In this document: piece after piece, positions 27,201-31,974 of the stretch
Numbering within the stretch: the stretch's first letter is position 1
Layout: every line of letters starts with the position of its first letter
Source of the DNA: Limnomonas spitsbergensis
Taxonomy: Eukaryota > Chlorophyta > Chlorophyceae > Chlamydomonadales
Length of the DNA: 64,000 bases
Assembly: GCA_037349105.1 (NCBI GenBank)
Contig: JAYJMM010000034.1
Location: 248,001-312,000 of the forward strand
Direction of reading: 5' to 3'
Position numbers and translations under genes: made by a program
Notes under the pieces: generated by a model
The model's input: only the letters and a program-made list of their open reading frames with translations
Database searches by the model: none
Told to the model about the DNA's origin: nothing

Positions 27201-30200
27201 AGCAGGAGGTCAGGGTTTACGGTTCAGGGTTAAGGGTATAGGGTCCCTTGCCCAGCTGGATTCTCCTGCCCCAAGGAGGAGCAGGAGGTCAGGGGCGGGG
27301 CCGTGAGGGGTTAGGGGGCTTGAGCGTGTGGGAGTTGGGCTGTGACGAAATACTCGTGTACATCTTGGTACTGGGGAGGGGGGACGGGAAGGAGGGCCTG
27401 CTGAGCATTGCACTGGACCTGCACTAGTGTTTGCCCGTGAGGATGCCCAAGGATTGTGTATGCTTCATGAATACTTGTATTTGTGCTCGGCACTGATGTT
27501 GATTTAAGTGTGACCCGTAATGCGTTTGTGAGGGCAGTGGGTGGCCAGCCGGCCACCACTGGGTCGATTAGGGGCAGGTGGCCCATGCAGCAGCAGGGTT
27601 TGCAACACCAAGCCCTATCGGCGATAGGCCGGGTAGCAGTTTGAGTTTATCTGAAGCGCCCTGAAATAAATATTGCTCGACCAAGAGGTCGACTAAGGCT
27701 CCCTACCTCTTCTAAACCCTTAACCCTAAACCCCAAACCCTGAACCCTAACCCGCTTTGCTCATGACGCTGACTTGTAACTGTTATCTAACAAATGATAC
27801 CCGTCTTCCTGTTTGAGAGATGGAGCATTCCGCCTGACCCTTGACCCCACCCCCTCTCCCGCAGGTCCTTGCGATTCCGGAGCTGATGCCCTTCCGCCTG
27901 ACCCTTCACCCCACCCCCTCTCCCGCAGGTCCTTGCGATTCCGGAGCTGATGCCCTTCCGCCTGACCCGGCAGCTGCTAGGCGCACTGCAGCCTTATGAT
28001 GGCTGTGAGCTGCTGGTGGCACCCATGACGGATGCAATGAAGGCTCTGGCAGGCAGCAGGTGAGATCCTTGGATACATATACATGTATATCATGTACCGT
28101 AGACTTGTTTTGCCTCCGCGGACGAGAAATAAAAATAGCTGTTCGCTCAAGCGCGCTTCACGGGGGGGGCCTTTTCTTGATGTCCCAAAAGTGGTGTTTT
28201 CCGCATAAGTTGGGGTTTTCATGAGGCGCGACAGCGAAACAACATTAATTTCGTGCGGAGGCAAGGAGCGTCTACGGTAGTGGCCTTTGTGGGTCAGGGG
28301 AGCGGATGACCCTGATAAAGGCTGGCAGACAGCAAAGGGGATGTTGAGGTAACGGTGCGCTTAGCCATTGAAGGCATCTGGCGCCAGATGGCTGAGTGGC
28401 TAAGCGCCCCCTGACCTCAACAGCAATGTGAACGAGATGTAGGCTGGCAGGTATCAGGCAAGATTGGTATAAGCTGGGAAGCAGCAGCTGAGATTGATTT
28501 GTTTTAGGTGGAAGGGAGCAGGTGGACTCAACGTAGGCATATTGTGAGATGTAGGCATACGCCTATTGTGCGACGTAGCTGCCTGCCGTTCAAGCCAGCC
28601 CCAAAAAGGTAGAGGGGAACATTCCAAATGCCCTGTGCTAATGAGGATAACGGGTTAAGGGTTGCAATATTTAGGGTTACGGTAGTGAATGCTTAGTGTC
28701 AACAGTGCTGTTTTTTCAAGGTTTCGGTTTAAATCGAACAGGTCCAGTGTTGATAATTGATCACACTCTCTGTCCAGGATCAGTGGTTCTTCTTTCGTGT
28801 CTCATTTTCATGTGAGCAACACTCCGGCCTCTAGCCGGAATCCCCATTTGTGGCCAGCCAAACTGCTTTTGTCGCCGGCTGTAGGCCGGTCCAGGTTTGG
28901 TCCCTATGGGGCCTCTGACGGCCGCGGGAGAGACTGCCAAAGGTCAACAGGGAGCCGACGAAAAAGAAACGCTGTCCATGATTGTCAGGGAACGCGTTAT
29001 TTCCGGGCCTTAGGGCTCCTGAACCCTGAGCCCTGATCCCTTATCTTCTCGTGGTCTGATGGATTCATGTTGTAAATACACAAACGGTACACAAGCGAGT
29101 GCGGTGGATGGTCTCTTTCTGCACTCTCCCTGATTGCCTGCCCGCTGGCCATTGGATGGTGTATAGTTTCGGCTGACATAAGCTGTTTAGAGTTTAGGTT
29201 TAAGGGTTCGATGGTGTACAGGTTTGGGTCCTAAAGTTTGTTTCGCTGCTGAGGGGCGGCTTGCTGAAGGTGGCCTTACAACAAAGCGATGGCCCCTCTC
29301 TGCATTATTCCTGACCCTGCCTGCAGGCAGCTCCTGGGCAGCATCCTGTCCATCTTCATGAGGGAGCCTCTGGCAGAGTGGCAGAAGGAGGCCCGGCTGC
29401 TGTGGCATGCCCAGAGGCAGGCGCCGCCGGCCGGGGGGGGCGGCAAAGCGGCGGCGAAAAAACAGCAGAGCGCCAGCTCATCGACGCCCTCGGAGGTCGA
29501 GGTTGCGGAGCAGGCACACATCAACCTTAAGGTGTGAAGGGGCAGGGCTGGGGGGGTATGCCTTAAGCCATTAACCCCCCCAAACCCTGAACCTGAAGGT
29601 ATGCGACTGTGTGTGGGGGGGGGGAGTGGGGCAAGATTGAATAACGGCCCACATCAATTTCAAGGTGCCTCGTTGCGGGGGGGAAATCTGTAGGGGACCA
29701 CTGTTCATTTTAGTGTGCCGCGGAGAGCCAGCTCGTCATCCCCCTCGCAACGCTCATGTGGTTGAGCAGGCTCACATGGATCTCGGGATGCCGGAGAGCG
29801 GGGGAAAGCCCTAAACCTAGGTTACTCTCTCTCTAAACCCCGATCGCATGTTATGAACGCTGGTCTCTCTCTCTCCCTCCCCCCAATCCCTCATCACTAT
29901 TTATAAAGCCTGGTCATTTATAACCTGGTCACTCTTAAGATTGATCACCCTAAGCCCTGACCATGCTAGCATTACCCTGATCACTAAAAACCATGATCAA
30001 TCCAAACTATGATCACTCGTAAGTCATAACCCTGAATCCTCTTCTCCCTCATCACACGTATCCATGATCACCAACATCTTACCACCCTAACCACAATCAC
30101 TCTTAACCTGGATCGCACTTAACACAATCAATCTAGACACAATCACTCTGAACCCGGATCACTCTGAACCCGGATCACTCTGAACCCGGATCACTCTGAA

Positions 30201-31974
30201 CCCGGAACACTCTGAACCCGGATCACTCTGAACCCGGAACACTCTGAACCCGGATCACTCTGAACCCGGAACACTCTGAACCCGGATCACTCTGAACCCG
30301 GATCACTCTGAACCCGGAACACTCTGAACCCGGATCACTCTGAACCCGGAACACTCTGAACCCGGATCACTCTGAACCCGGATCACTCTGAACCCGGATC
30401 ACTCTGAACCCGGATCACTCTGAACCCGGATCACTCTGAACCCGGAACACTCTGAACCCGGATCACTCTGAACCCGGATCACTCTGAACCCGGATCACTC
30501 TGAACCCGGATCACTCTGAACCCGGATCACTCTGAACCCGGAACACTCTGAACCCGGATCACTCTGAACCCGGATCACTCTGAACCCGGATCACTCTGAA
30601 CCCGGAACACTTGCAACTAAGTTCCGTCTAAACCCCTTTTCCCTCTGAACCCCAATCAATCTTAACCCTGGTCGCTCTAGACCCTGATCAATCCAAACCC
30701 TGGTCACTCTAAACACCGGCCACTCTGAACCCTGATCACGCTTAACACCGATCACTCTTAACCTCGATCATGCTGAACCCCGATCACTCTAAACCCTGAT
30801 CACGCTTAACCCCGATCACTCTGAACCCTGATAGCTGCAGACCGTGATCACGCTGCATTGCAGCCGCTCTAAACCCTCTTCACCCCAAACCCTGATCATG
30901 TTGTACCTTGATCAGCTTCAATCCATATATGCGCCCCCCTTAAACTCGTCCCCTTGCCCCCCCCCCCCCCTAGTATTGCCTTGCTTCGTCTATTTAGCAC
31001 TGGTAATTACTTGCCCTTTTGTACGACTGTACATGCCCCCCTCCTCCCTTTTGTACGACTGTACATACCCCCCTCCTCCCTTTTGTACGACTGTACATAC
31101 CCCCCTCCTCCCTTTTGTACGACTGTACATACCCCCCCCCCTCCTCCCTTTTGTACGACTGTACATACCCCCCCCCCTCCTCCCTTTTGTACGACTGTAC
31201 ATACCTCCCTCCTCCCTTTTGCACGCGTCTCCATGTAGGTTGGTTTGGCGTTGCGCAAGCTTGCCCTGCACCACCCCTCCGCCATCACTCTGGAAGAGCT
31301 AGGGCCCAGGCACCGAGCCAGGCCCTACTGGCAGGCCCTGCAGGCTGTGGTGACGGGGGCAGCCACCCATGACGACCAGCAGGCGGGGAGGGGGCAGGGC
31401 AATGCCCTGAAACGTGCTTCAGTGCCACATGGGCCTTGCAGAAACCAGGAGGAGCAGGTGGGGGCGGGGGAGGGGAGCTTTATACCGGGGAAGAGGGGGC
31501 GGAGGCGTGAGAGGTTCCCCCTTGTGTGAGGGTGGGAGGGAGCATGTGCGCTCGTCGCCTAGAAGGAGAGGGCTGGCTGTAGAGCACCTCTTTCTTTTGA
31601 AGTAGGATGCCTGCCGGACCCGCGTTGGTGGTTCAGTGCGCTCCCAAATCCTTTCGCAGGCCACTGCGCTGCCACCAGTGGGAAGATGCGGTCCAAACTA
31701 AACAAAAAAAGTATCTTAGTACGGTACGAGATACCGTACTAAAATAAAACTAAAGAATCAACTATTGTTGTTTCCGGTGGAAATAGAAATAAATAAAAAT
31801 AATTAAAATAAAAACAGCCCCCCCCCCCCTGTTTCACATGGGGACCCAAGCTTGTCTGCCCGGCTGACGTTTGTTTTCCGCTTCCTTGCTGCTTAGGTCC
31901 GATGCCTGCTGGACCAGGCCACCGACCCCAACATCCTCGGCAGGACCTGGCAAGGATGGCGGCCGTTCCTCTAA
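1..31974 (+). CDS. PRKDC: DNA-PKcs-like PI3K-related protein kinase, C-terminal 1,278 residues (19 exons; 5' end outside window)
   Basis: Catalytic subunit of DNA-dependent protein kinase, a nuclear Ser/Thr kinase that acts with Ku at double-strand breaks in end joining (family knowledge). Exons: 1-78, 1659-2068, 5083-5297, 5808-6009, 7695-8099, 9973-10150, 11038-11088, 14823-15080, 16497-16691, 17636-17936, 21430-21633, 23162-23467, 23906-24015, 25414-25569, 26364-26499, 27929-28059, 29327-29531, 31239-31457, 31897-31974. Every junction is GT-AG and all phases agree. Window residues 1-832 correspond to the FAT region and linker, ~833-1180 to the kinase, ~1246-1278 to FATC. Visible motifs: VVKGAEDLR (ATP lysine ~874), GVGDRHTQNIL (catalytic Asp ~1039, Asn ~1044), PIDFGYSFGTAT (metal Asp ~1058), PELMPFRLTRQ, and terminal [12 protein letters not shown]. 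These last two match DNA-PKcs better than ATM, ATR or TOR. Poly-Gln stretches interrupt the FAT part. The upstream N-terminal HEAT portion is not in the window. Confidence 0.94.
105..180 (+). repeat. G-rich simple sequence just after a splice donor
   Basis: Nearly pure G runs, including about 20 consecutive Gs near 157-176, lie downstream of the donor at 79. The run is prone to sequencing error and could form G-quadruplex. Confidence 0.8.
595..666 (+). repeat. 14-bp tandem repeat (TTCGGGTTCAGGGT)
   Basis: About five copies inside the intron 79-1658. The unit resembles degenerate telomere-like TTTAGGG motifs found elsewhere in the window. Confidence 0.8.
795..1655 (+). repeat. 28-bp minisatellite running into a 3' splice site
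   Basis: About 30 copies of a unit built on CACCCTTGTGTGGACACA, in two alternating forms (aagcttgtt and taatcgtgtg). Many units contain GTGTGGACACAG. The last unit, GTGTGGACGCAG, is the acceptor of exon 1659, so the array supplies the splice site and repeats acceptor-like copies of it. Its ORFs are artefacts. Confidence 0.9.
1659..2068 (+). CDS. PRKDC: PRKDC exon (FAT region)
   Basis: Encodes LASLQPLAEVHEM, then RMLGTWQHRWP, then LHNRLLMLRLLTRVV. These parallel the human DNA-PKcs segments VEIQEF, RLLNTWTNRYP and the following helix. Phase 2 in, phase 1 out at CGTCG|gtaagt. The middle carries acidic and Gly-rich low-complexity sequence. Confidence 0.85.
2143..2492 (+). repeat. 37-bp minisatellite in intron
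   Basis: About nine copies of GGGGTCCAGGGTCAAGG followed by TTTTGGATTGCATTCTTTGC. 37 is not a multiple of 3, so all three plus frames stay open and produce false ORFs. No exon similarity seen. Confidence 0.92.
2585..2662 (+). repeat. Degenerate telomere-like repeats
   Basis: Runs of CCCTGAACCCTCTAAA and CCCTGGACCCTTGTAAA. Similar interstitial pieces recur in many introns of this window. Confidence 0.6.
3120..5082 (+). repeat. Tandem decoy copies of the exon-5083 acceptor and exon start, with an expanded C/CA-rich block
   Basis: Copies beginning about 3120, 3271, 3429, 4750 and 4896 repeat the real junction at 5083: an AG-like end, then TTGGCCAGGCTGAGGAGAGG, then a diverged exon start and CCGCTGGATACCGCAGGAGC. 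One unit's tail (CACTCCAGGAGCCCTTCTGC plus C-runs and CA-runs) has expanded into a ~1.1-kb array at 3500-4600. Long minus-strand ORFs here are repeat artefacts. Confidence 0.85.
5083..5297 (+). CDS. PRKDC: PRKDC exon (FAT region)
   Basis: Encodes AEEKLIVTAASRAVRAGLLD then AQTLLEPLLECD, parallel to the human helices around [20 protein letters not shown]. Phase 1 in, phase 0 out at CAACAG|gtggga. The proximal acceptor (gatacag) is chosen because only it keeps the frame. Confidence 0.85.
5508..5712 (+). repeat. 42-bp minisatellite in intron
   Basis: About five copies of CTAGGTGCACACCTGCTGGA followed by CCCTAAACCATAAACCCTACAA. It contains telomere-like CCCTAAA. Confidence 0.9.
5718..5764 (+). 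repeat. Intronic copy of part of the next exon
   Basis: The stretch from CCGGCCGCTGTTCCGCAAGG to CTGAAGATGCA is almost identical to 5839-5883 in exon 5808, 121 bp downstream. It is a local duplication of exon sequence and is not an exon itself. Confidence 0.9.
5808..6009 (+). CDS. PRKDC: PRKDC exon (FAT region)
   Basis: Encodes HRPLFRKAIGAMLKMQSPSF and ends ALAELVPWSG. Starts after ttcacag in phase 0 and ends in phase 1 at TGGTCAG|gtgagc. Its last ~25 bases and donor are the unit of the array that follows. Confidence 0.85.
6010..6795 (+). repeat. 50-bp array of exon tail plus 5' splice site
   Basis: About 15 further copies of a 50-bp unit: GTGAGCTGAAGGGGCAGGGG, then GGCCCTGGCTGAGCTGGTGC, then CCTGGTCAG. 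Each unit reproduces the end of exon 5808-6009 (GCCCTGGCAGAACTGGTGCC) and its donor, giving a row of intact donor sites downstream of the real one. Confidence 0.95.
7537..7582 (+). repeat. Decayed copy of acceptor and start of exon 7695
   Basis: CTTGCAG|CCAATGC is followed by GCCAGCAAACAGCTCCTGGC, mirroring ACAG|CCAATGCCGGGGACGCCAGC at the real exon. The copy reaches an in-frame stop. Confidence 0.75.
7695..8099 (+). CDS. PRKDC: PRKDC exon (FAT region, Gln-rich)
   Basis: Encodes ALDKLKEAAGKAMSMAAGV, a His/Gln tract of about 40 residues, then SYTFASWCLRIVSSQ. These parallel human AFQHLSEAVQAAEEEAQ and AYMTLADFCDQQL. Phase 1 in and out; donor CTGG|gtgggt. The poly-Gln insertion is not in the human protein. 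Confidence 0.85.
8455..9420 (+). repeat. Degenerate array of GCAGGGGGGTAGGGTTTAGTT-like units
   Basis: About 22 diverged units of 35-50 bp combining G-runs with TTTAGGGTTT telomere-like motifs. Copies differ much more from one another than in the other arrays, so it is probably older. Confidence 0.85.
9880..9972 (+). repeat. Duplicate of the exon-9973 acceptor and exon start
   Basis: Two tandem units: ...GACAG|GTGGCCTGCCCAGCCGCC at 9880 and CCCAG|GTGGCCTGCCCAGCCTTG at 9973. Each upstream polypyrimidine tract is preceded by ATTCAAATTCAAA (9818-9834, 9938-9957). The first copy would shift the frame. Confidence 0.85.
9973..10150 (+). CDS. PRKDC: PRKDC exon (FAT region)
   Basis: Encodes LPSLAVRHLLAAMSSSGG then MQMPLLLDLMGR, parallel to human PALVVEKMLKALKLNSNEA and FPRLLQIIERY. 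Phase 1 in. Either the donor at 10150 (caccag|gtggga) or at 10084 (ggcag|gtctga) keeps phase 2, so the end is uncertain. Confidence 0.75.
10219..11031 (+). repeat. 17-bp minisatellite abutting a 3' splice site
   Basis: About 48 copies of CCTCCCTGTCAGGACAG, a pyrimidine tract with an AG, leading into CTCCCTGTCAGGACCGTCTCACAG|, the acceptor of exon 11038. It looks like an amplified branch/acceptor region. The 245-codon plus ORF through it is an artefact. Confidence 0.92.
11038..11088 (+). CDS. PRKDC: PRKDC micro-exon (51 nt)
   Basis: Encodes CGGGDDPPGPVLQEITR. Phase 2 in and out, bridging exons 9973 and 14823; PVLQEIT corresponds to human SLMTKEI just before the conserved Trp block. Donor ataaccag|gtgagc. 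Too short for ORF detection. Confidence 0.75.
11135..14057 (+). repeat. 2.9-kb 16-bp minisatellite (ACATAAAGCACCTGGG)
   Basis: About 182 head-to-tail copies, nearly all identical, with one common A/G variant (acataaag or acgtaaag) and two isolated CACCAGGG units. Lies wholly in the intron 11089-14822. Because the period is 16 and the unit lacks stops on the minus strand, all three minus frames remain open for about 1,000 codons. Confidence 0.98.
14095..14118 (+). repeat. CAG trinucleotide run
   Basis: About eight CAG units in an intron, just after the 16-bp array. Confidence 0.85.
14683..14738 (+). mobile_element. Short copy of the dispersed retrotransposon-tail module
   Basis: CACGCGGCTAAGCG, then GCAGGGCCCAGCGGGTATGC, matching modules at 40682, 42238 and others that resemble the retrotransposon 3' tail described at 32880. 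Confidence 0.5.
14823..15080 (+). CDS. PRKDC: PRKDC exon (FAT region)
   Basis: GWSTLPPAALLPWVSQMLSR aligns with the conserved human SSVPCWQFISWISHMVALL, followed by SLAASHPQRLYCPVRLALT (human EEITDNYPQAIVYPFIIS). A Gln tract follows. Phase 2 in and out; donor TCCAG|gtaccg. Confidence 0.92.
15334..16430 (+). repeat. CCCCATGTGTAA-type array with a decayed copy of the next exon at its left end
   Basis: At 15334-15410 AAGCAG|CTGCTGGACCTT and GTGGGGGAGTTTGTG mimic the start of exon 16497 (CAGCAGCTGCTTGACCTCAC, GTCGGGGAGTTTGTGG). Then 15425-16430 holds degenerate 10-15-bp units of CCCCATGTGTAAC, interspersed with CATGTGAAACC and CTAGAAATGTC higher-order segments of about 105 bp. Long minus ORFs (GLHMGVTHG repeats) are artefacts. 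Confidence 0.88.
16497..16691 (+). CDS. PRKDC: PRKDC exon (FAT region)
   Basis: Encodes VLVGEFVEALDALTYPHQRW then WYKQALARAVEAG, parallel to human [24 protein letters not shown]. Phase 2 in (actcag|) and out (GGAAG|gtagag). Confidence 0.92.
16738..16792 (+). repeat. Intronic copy of part of exon 16497
   Basis: GCAGGCGCTGGCCAGGGCAG to GGAGTGGGCACAGGAGG repeats 16601-16655 of the preceding exon with a few changes. It is a local exon-fragment duplication. Confidence 0.85.
16795..17235 (+). repeat. GGATCCAGTGATCG(C/T)TGGATC array
   Basis: About 18 degenerate units of 20-28 bp carrying GGATCC and TGATCG motifs. Both strands are open, giving repeated SLDPVIVG-type ORFs with no biological meaning. 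Confidence 0.9.
17425..17640 (+). repeat. GACCCTGCATGACCAAGGT repeats leading into an acceptor, with (CCCTAAA)n
   Basis: Five copies of CCTGCATGACCAAGGTAAA. The last, TGCGTGACCAAG|GTTTTTGG, provides the unusual AAG acceptor of exon 17636. Four clean CCCTAAA telomere-type units lie at 17491-17525. Confidence 0.85.
17636..17936 (+). CDS. PRKDC: PRKDC exon (FAT/kinase linker)
   Basis: After a low-complexity Gly/Ser/Ala stretch it encodes VQFAIKLSGAFRAAFGGAGA and PDAFRKKCLDVDAEVAK. I place AFRKK opposite human GAFRRKFIQTF. Phase 2 in, phase 0 out at GCGAAG|gtgtgg. The acceptor has a weak pyrimidine tract. Confidence 0.75.
18055..19407. mobile_element. AT-rich DNA element with ~115-bp inverted repeats
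   Basis: The left arm (about 18055-18171) and the reverse complement of the right arm (about 19288-19407) share TTTTGGT(T/G)TCATTT, AAAACGTAATTT, GGTATTG(A/G)TTGTCACGAG and TTGGTTTC. The interior is far more AT-rich than the host intron, contains a (TGTA)n microsatellite at 18175-18375 and an inner relic around 18630-18760 with another AACCAACTCGTGACAA. ORF fragments at 18764-19287 (including PADYPSLDKLNERHAREVI) may be transposase remnants; I do not recognise them. Confidence 0.6.
18175..18375 (+). repeat. (TGTA)n microsatellite
   Basis: About 45 tetranucleotide units with TGTATA and TGTGTA interruptions, inside the AT-rich element. Confidence 0.97.
19400..21282 (+). repeat. 47-bp minisatellite, ~39 copies, with CACGTG and CTCACAG in most units
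   Basis: Unit: CCCCCTCTCCCACTCCCCAC then GTGTCCTCATAACCTCCTCC then TCACAGG, with A/T and T/C variants at fixed sites. Nearly every unit holds a pyrimidine tract ending in CACAG (acceptor-like) and a CACGTG palindrome. Lies directly upstream of exon 21430. Confidence 0.97.
21430..21633 (+). CDS. PRKDC: PRKDC exon (FAT/kinase linker)
   Basis: Encodes ATFTLWLSAFAEAAQQGG ... LLLPVMGSVMEGEQ. I align it with human CSPWMSDF ... LEIPGQYDG immediately before the kinase domain. Phase 0 in (tggccag|) and out (GAGCAG|gtgtgc), joining exon 23162 directly. Confidence 0.75.
21645..21890 (+). repeat. GGGA/GGAGG purine-rich tract
   Basis: About 240 bp of almost pure purine starting just after the donor at 21634. 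The proline- or glycine-rich ORFs in it are artefacts. Confidence 0.9.
22435..22830 (+). repeat. Copies of a dispersed intronic repeat (GGCCGGTCNAGGTT...CCCAGTGGTGGCC type)
   Basis: Contains GCCGGTGCAGGTTCAATCCC, a duplicated GCTCAGCGGACCCTCACG segment, and twice GGTGCCGCCTGCTTGG ... CCTCCGGCTGTAG. Related copies occur at 27530, 28830, 43240, 51300, 53300, 53620, 56440, 57620, 58240 and 63575. Confidence 0.6.
22943..23161 (+). repeat. Two ~110-bp decoy copies of the exon-23162 acceptor and exon start
   Basis: Copies start at 22943 and 23053. Each has an AG acceptor, GGCGAGGAGGTTGAGGTGGT, the exon start as far as CTGACCCTGCACTGCTCC, then CCTCTTTTCCCAG. In the units the exon sequence CTGCACTGCTC runs straight into a pyrimidine tract, so each copy ends by making the acceptor for the next. 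Confidence 0.93.
23162..23467 (+). CDS. PRKDC: PRKDC exon, kinase N-lobe
   Basis: Encodes EVVGFGRSVEVFRSKQMPKR, FVVKGAEDLRIDARVQQLFD and LRTFAVVPVTPSCGLLGFV. These match human [40 protein letters not shown] and LRTYSVVPMTSRLGLIEWL. The Lys of VVKG is the ATP-binding lysine. Phase 0 both ends. Confidence 0.97.
23906..24015 (+). CDS. PRKDC: PRKDC exon, kinase
   Basis: Encodes AVLASVIPAQELKRAEDMYH and a short Gly/Ala linker, in the position of human LKDLLLNTMSQEEKAAYL. Ends GCAAA|gtgggt in phase 2, which continues correctly as a Lys codon into exon 25414. Confidence 0.85.
24020..25140 (+). repeat. 10-bp array (GATACTGCTT) with a higher-order pattern
   Basis: Roughly 100 decamer-related units starting a few bases after the donor at 24016. 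After the first ~22 perfect decamers a higher-order block with GATGCTCC, TTATGTACTG, CCTCTGTACTG and GTACCCC variants repeats about five times with decreasing length. Confidence 0.97.
25414..25569 (+). CDS. PRKDC: PRKDC exon, kinase
   Basis: Encodes MPRDRVVEGLHRVQAAVRWD and GPEAFLANRANYTR, matching human [27 protein letters not shown]. Phase 2 in (gttag|) and out (ACCAG|gtgggt). Confidence 0.93.
25570..25890 (+). repeat. G-rich repeats with copies of the preceding donor
   Basis: CACCAG|GTGTGTGTGGG, GCCAG|GTGTGTGGGG (twice) and GCAG|GTGGGG echo the true junction ACACCAG|GTGGGTTTTTGG. An ~63-bp unit (CATGGAGGAGGGGGGAAGG then AAGCCCCAAACGCCAGGTG) repeats. Confidence 0.75.
26364..26499 (+). CDS. 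PRKDC: PRKDC exon, catalytic and metal-binding loops
   Basis: Carries WVAGVGDRHTQNILVEEASG and LVPIDFGYSFGTATT, equivalent to human [20 protein letters not shown] and IGIDFGHAFGSATQ. Catalytic Asp and Asn and the DFG Asp are all present, so the kinase is predicted active. Phase 2 in, phase 0 out. Confidence 0.98.
26658..26702 (+). repeat. Decayed copy of the exon-26364 tail and donor
   Basis: GCCGCCACCACTGTGAGGTA then TTGGGATGTGAGG copies GCCACTACT|GTGAGCTACTGG with changes, about 170 bp downstream of the real donor. Confidence 0.75.
26758..27300 (+). repeat. TTTAGGGATAAGGG and TTGCCCAGCTGGATTCTCC repeats
   Basis: 26758-27000 holds four or five units of AACCCATGAGAAACAGT plus TTTAGGGATAAGGG telomere-like text. 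27105-27290 has three copies of a ~75-bp unit containing CCTTGCCCAGCTGGATTCTC and GGAGGAGCAGGAGGTCAGGG. Confidence 0.85.
27850..27928 (+). repeat. 65-bp duplication of acceptor and exon start (exon 27929)
   Basis: CTCTCCCGCAG|GTCCTTGCG ... CCGCCTGACCC is present twice, at 27864 and 27929, essentially identical. 65 is not a multiple of 3, so use of the upstream AG would shift the frame; only the downstream one restores MPFRLTRQ. Confidence 0.96.
27929..28059 (+). CDS. PRKDC: PRKDC exon, activation segment and C-lobe
   Basis: VLAIPELMPFRLTRQLLGAL matches human LPVPELMPFRLTRQFINLM, a signature of DNA-PKcs, followed by AMKALAGSR (human ALRAFRSDP). Phase 0 in, phase 2 out at AGCAG|gtgaga. Confidence 0.97.
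28097..28277. mobile_element. 181-bp MITE flanked by TA
   Basis: Left end CCGTAGACTTGTTTTGCCTC and right end whose reverse complement is CCGTAGACGCTCCTTGCCTC; TA sits outside both ends (28095-28096 and 28278-28279). Imperfect terminal inverted repeats of about 35 bp and no coding capacity. A TA duplication suggests Tc1/mariner-type mobilisation. TACCGTAGAC recurs at 18418. Confidence 0.8.
28343..28421. other. 79-bp palindrome with a tRNA-like A-box
   Basis: Two ~39-bp arms meet at GGCGCC: GTGCGCTTAGCCATTGAAGG on the left and GCTGAGTGGCTAAGCGCCCC on the right, most positions paired. The right arm reads GCCAGATGGCTGAGTGGCTA, matching the Pol III A-box TGGCNNAGTGG and the 5' half of tRNA-Ser/Leu. 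No B-box or tRNA 3' half is visible, so it is not a tRNA gene. Confidence 0.7.
29327..29531 (+). CDS. PRKDC: PRKDC exon, kinase C-lobe/FATC linker
   Basis: Encodes LLGSILSIFMREPLAEWQKE (human [20 protein letters not shown]), then a Lys/Gln/Ser-rich linker. Phase 2 in (ctgcag|), phase 0 out (CTTAAG|gtgtga). Confidence 0.93.
29716..29792 (+). repeat. Decayed copy of the exon-29327 tail
   Basis: GCGGAGAGCCAGCTCGTCAT to GAGCAGGCTCACATGGATCT resembles the exon end (GCAGAGCGCCAGCTCATCGA to GAGCAGGCACACATCAACCT). Confidence 0.8.
30125..30612 (+). repeat. 16-bp minisatellite (GAACCCGGATCACTCT)
   Basis: About 30 units with a recurrent GGAACACTCT variant, flanked to 30840 by looser GATCACTCT/AACCCTGATCA versions. 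Confidence 0.95.
31019..31230 (+). repeat. 31-34-bp repeat of the acceptor region of exon 31239
   Basis: Six units of CCCCCTCCTCCCTTTTGTAC then GACTGTACATA, ending in CCTCCCTTTTGCACGCGTCTCCATGTAG|, the true acceptor. The pyrimidine tract has been amplified. Each unit includes the palindrome TGTACA. Confidence 0.9.
31239..31457 (+). CDS. PRKDC: PRKDC exon, region before FATC
   Basis: LALRKLALHHPSAITLEELG matches human [24 protein letters not shown] and RARPYWQALQAVVTG matches APAFRDYVAVARG. Phase 0 in and out (GAGCAG|gtgggg). Confidence 0.95.
31716..31742. repeat. 27-bp perfect hairpin
   Basis: TTAGTACGGTA - CGAGA - TACCGTACTAA: 11-bp perfect arms in the last PRKDC intron. The TACCGTA core is shared with the MITE ends at 28097. 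Confidence 0.85.
31897..31974 (+). CDS. PRKDC: PRKDC terminal exon, FATC domain
   Basis: [20 protein letters not shown] then WRPFL and TAA. Human DNA-PKcs ends [25 protein letters not shown], so the C-terminus is complete and nearly identical. Confidence 0.98.
   Translation, partial: [25 protein letters not shown]

Noticed and set aside
28379..28450. tRNA gene starting GCCAGATGGCTGAGTGGC
   Set aside because: No anticodon stem, T-arm or acceptor 3' strand can be completed; the sequence is one arm of a palindrome.
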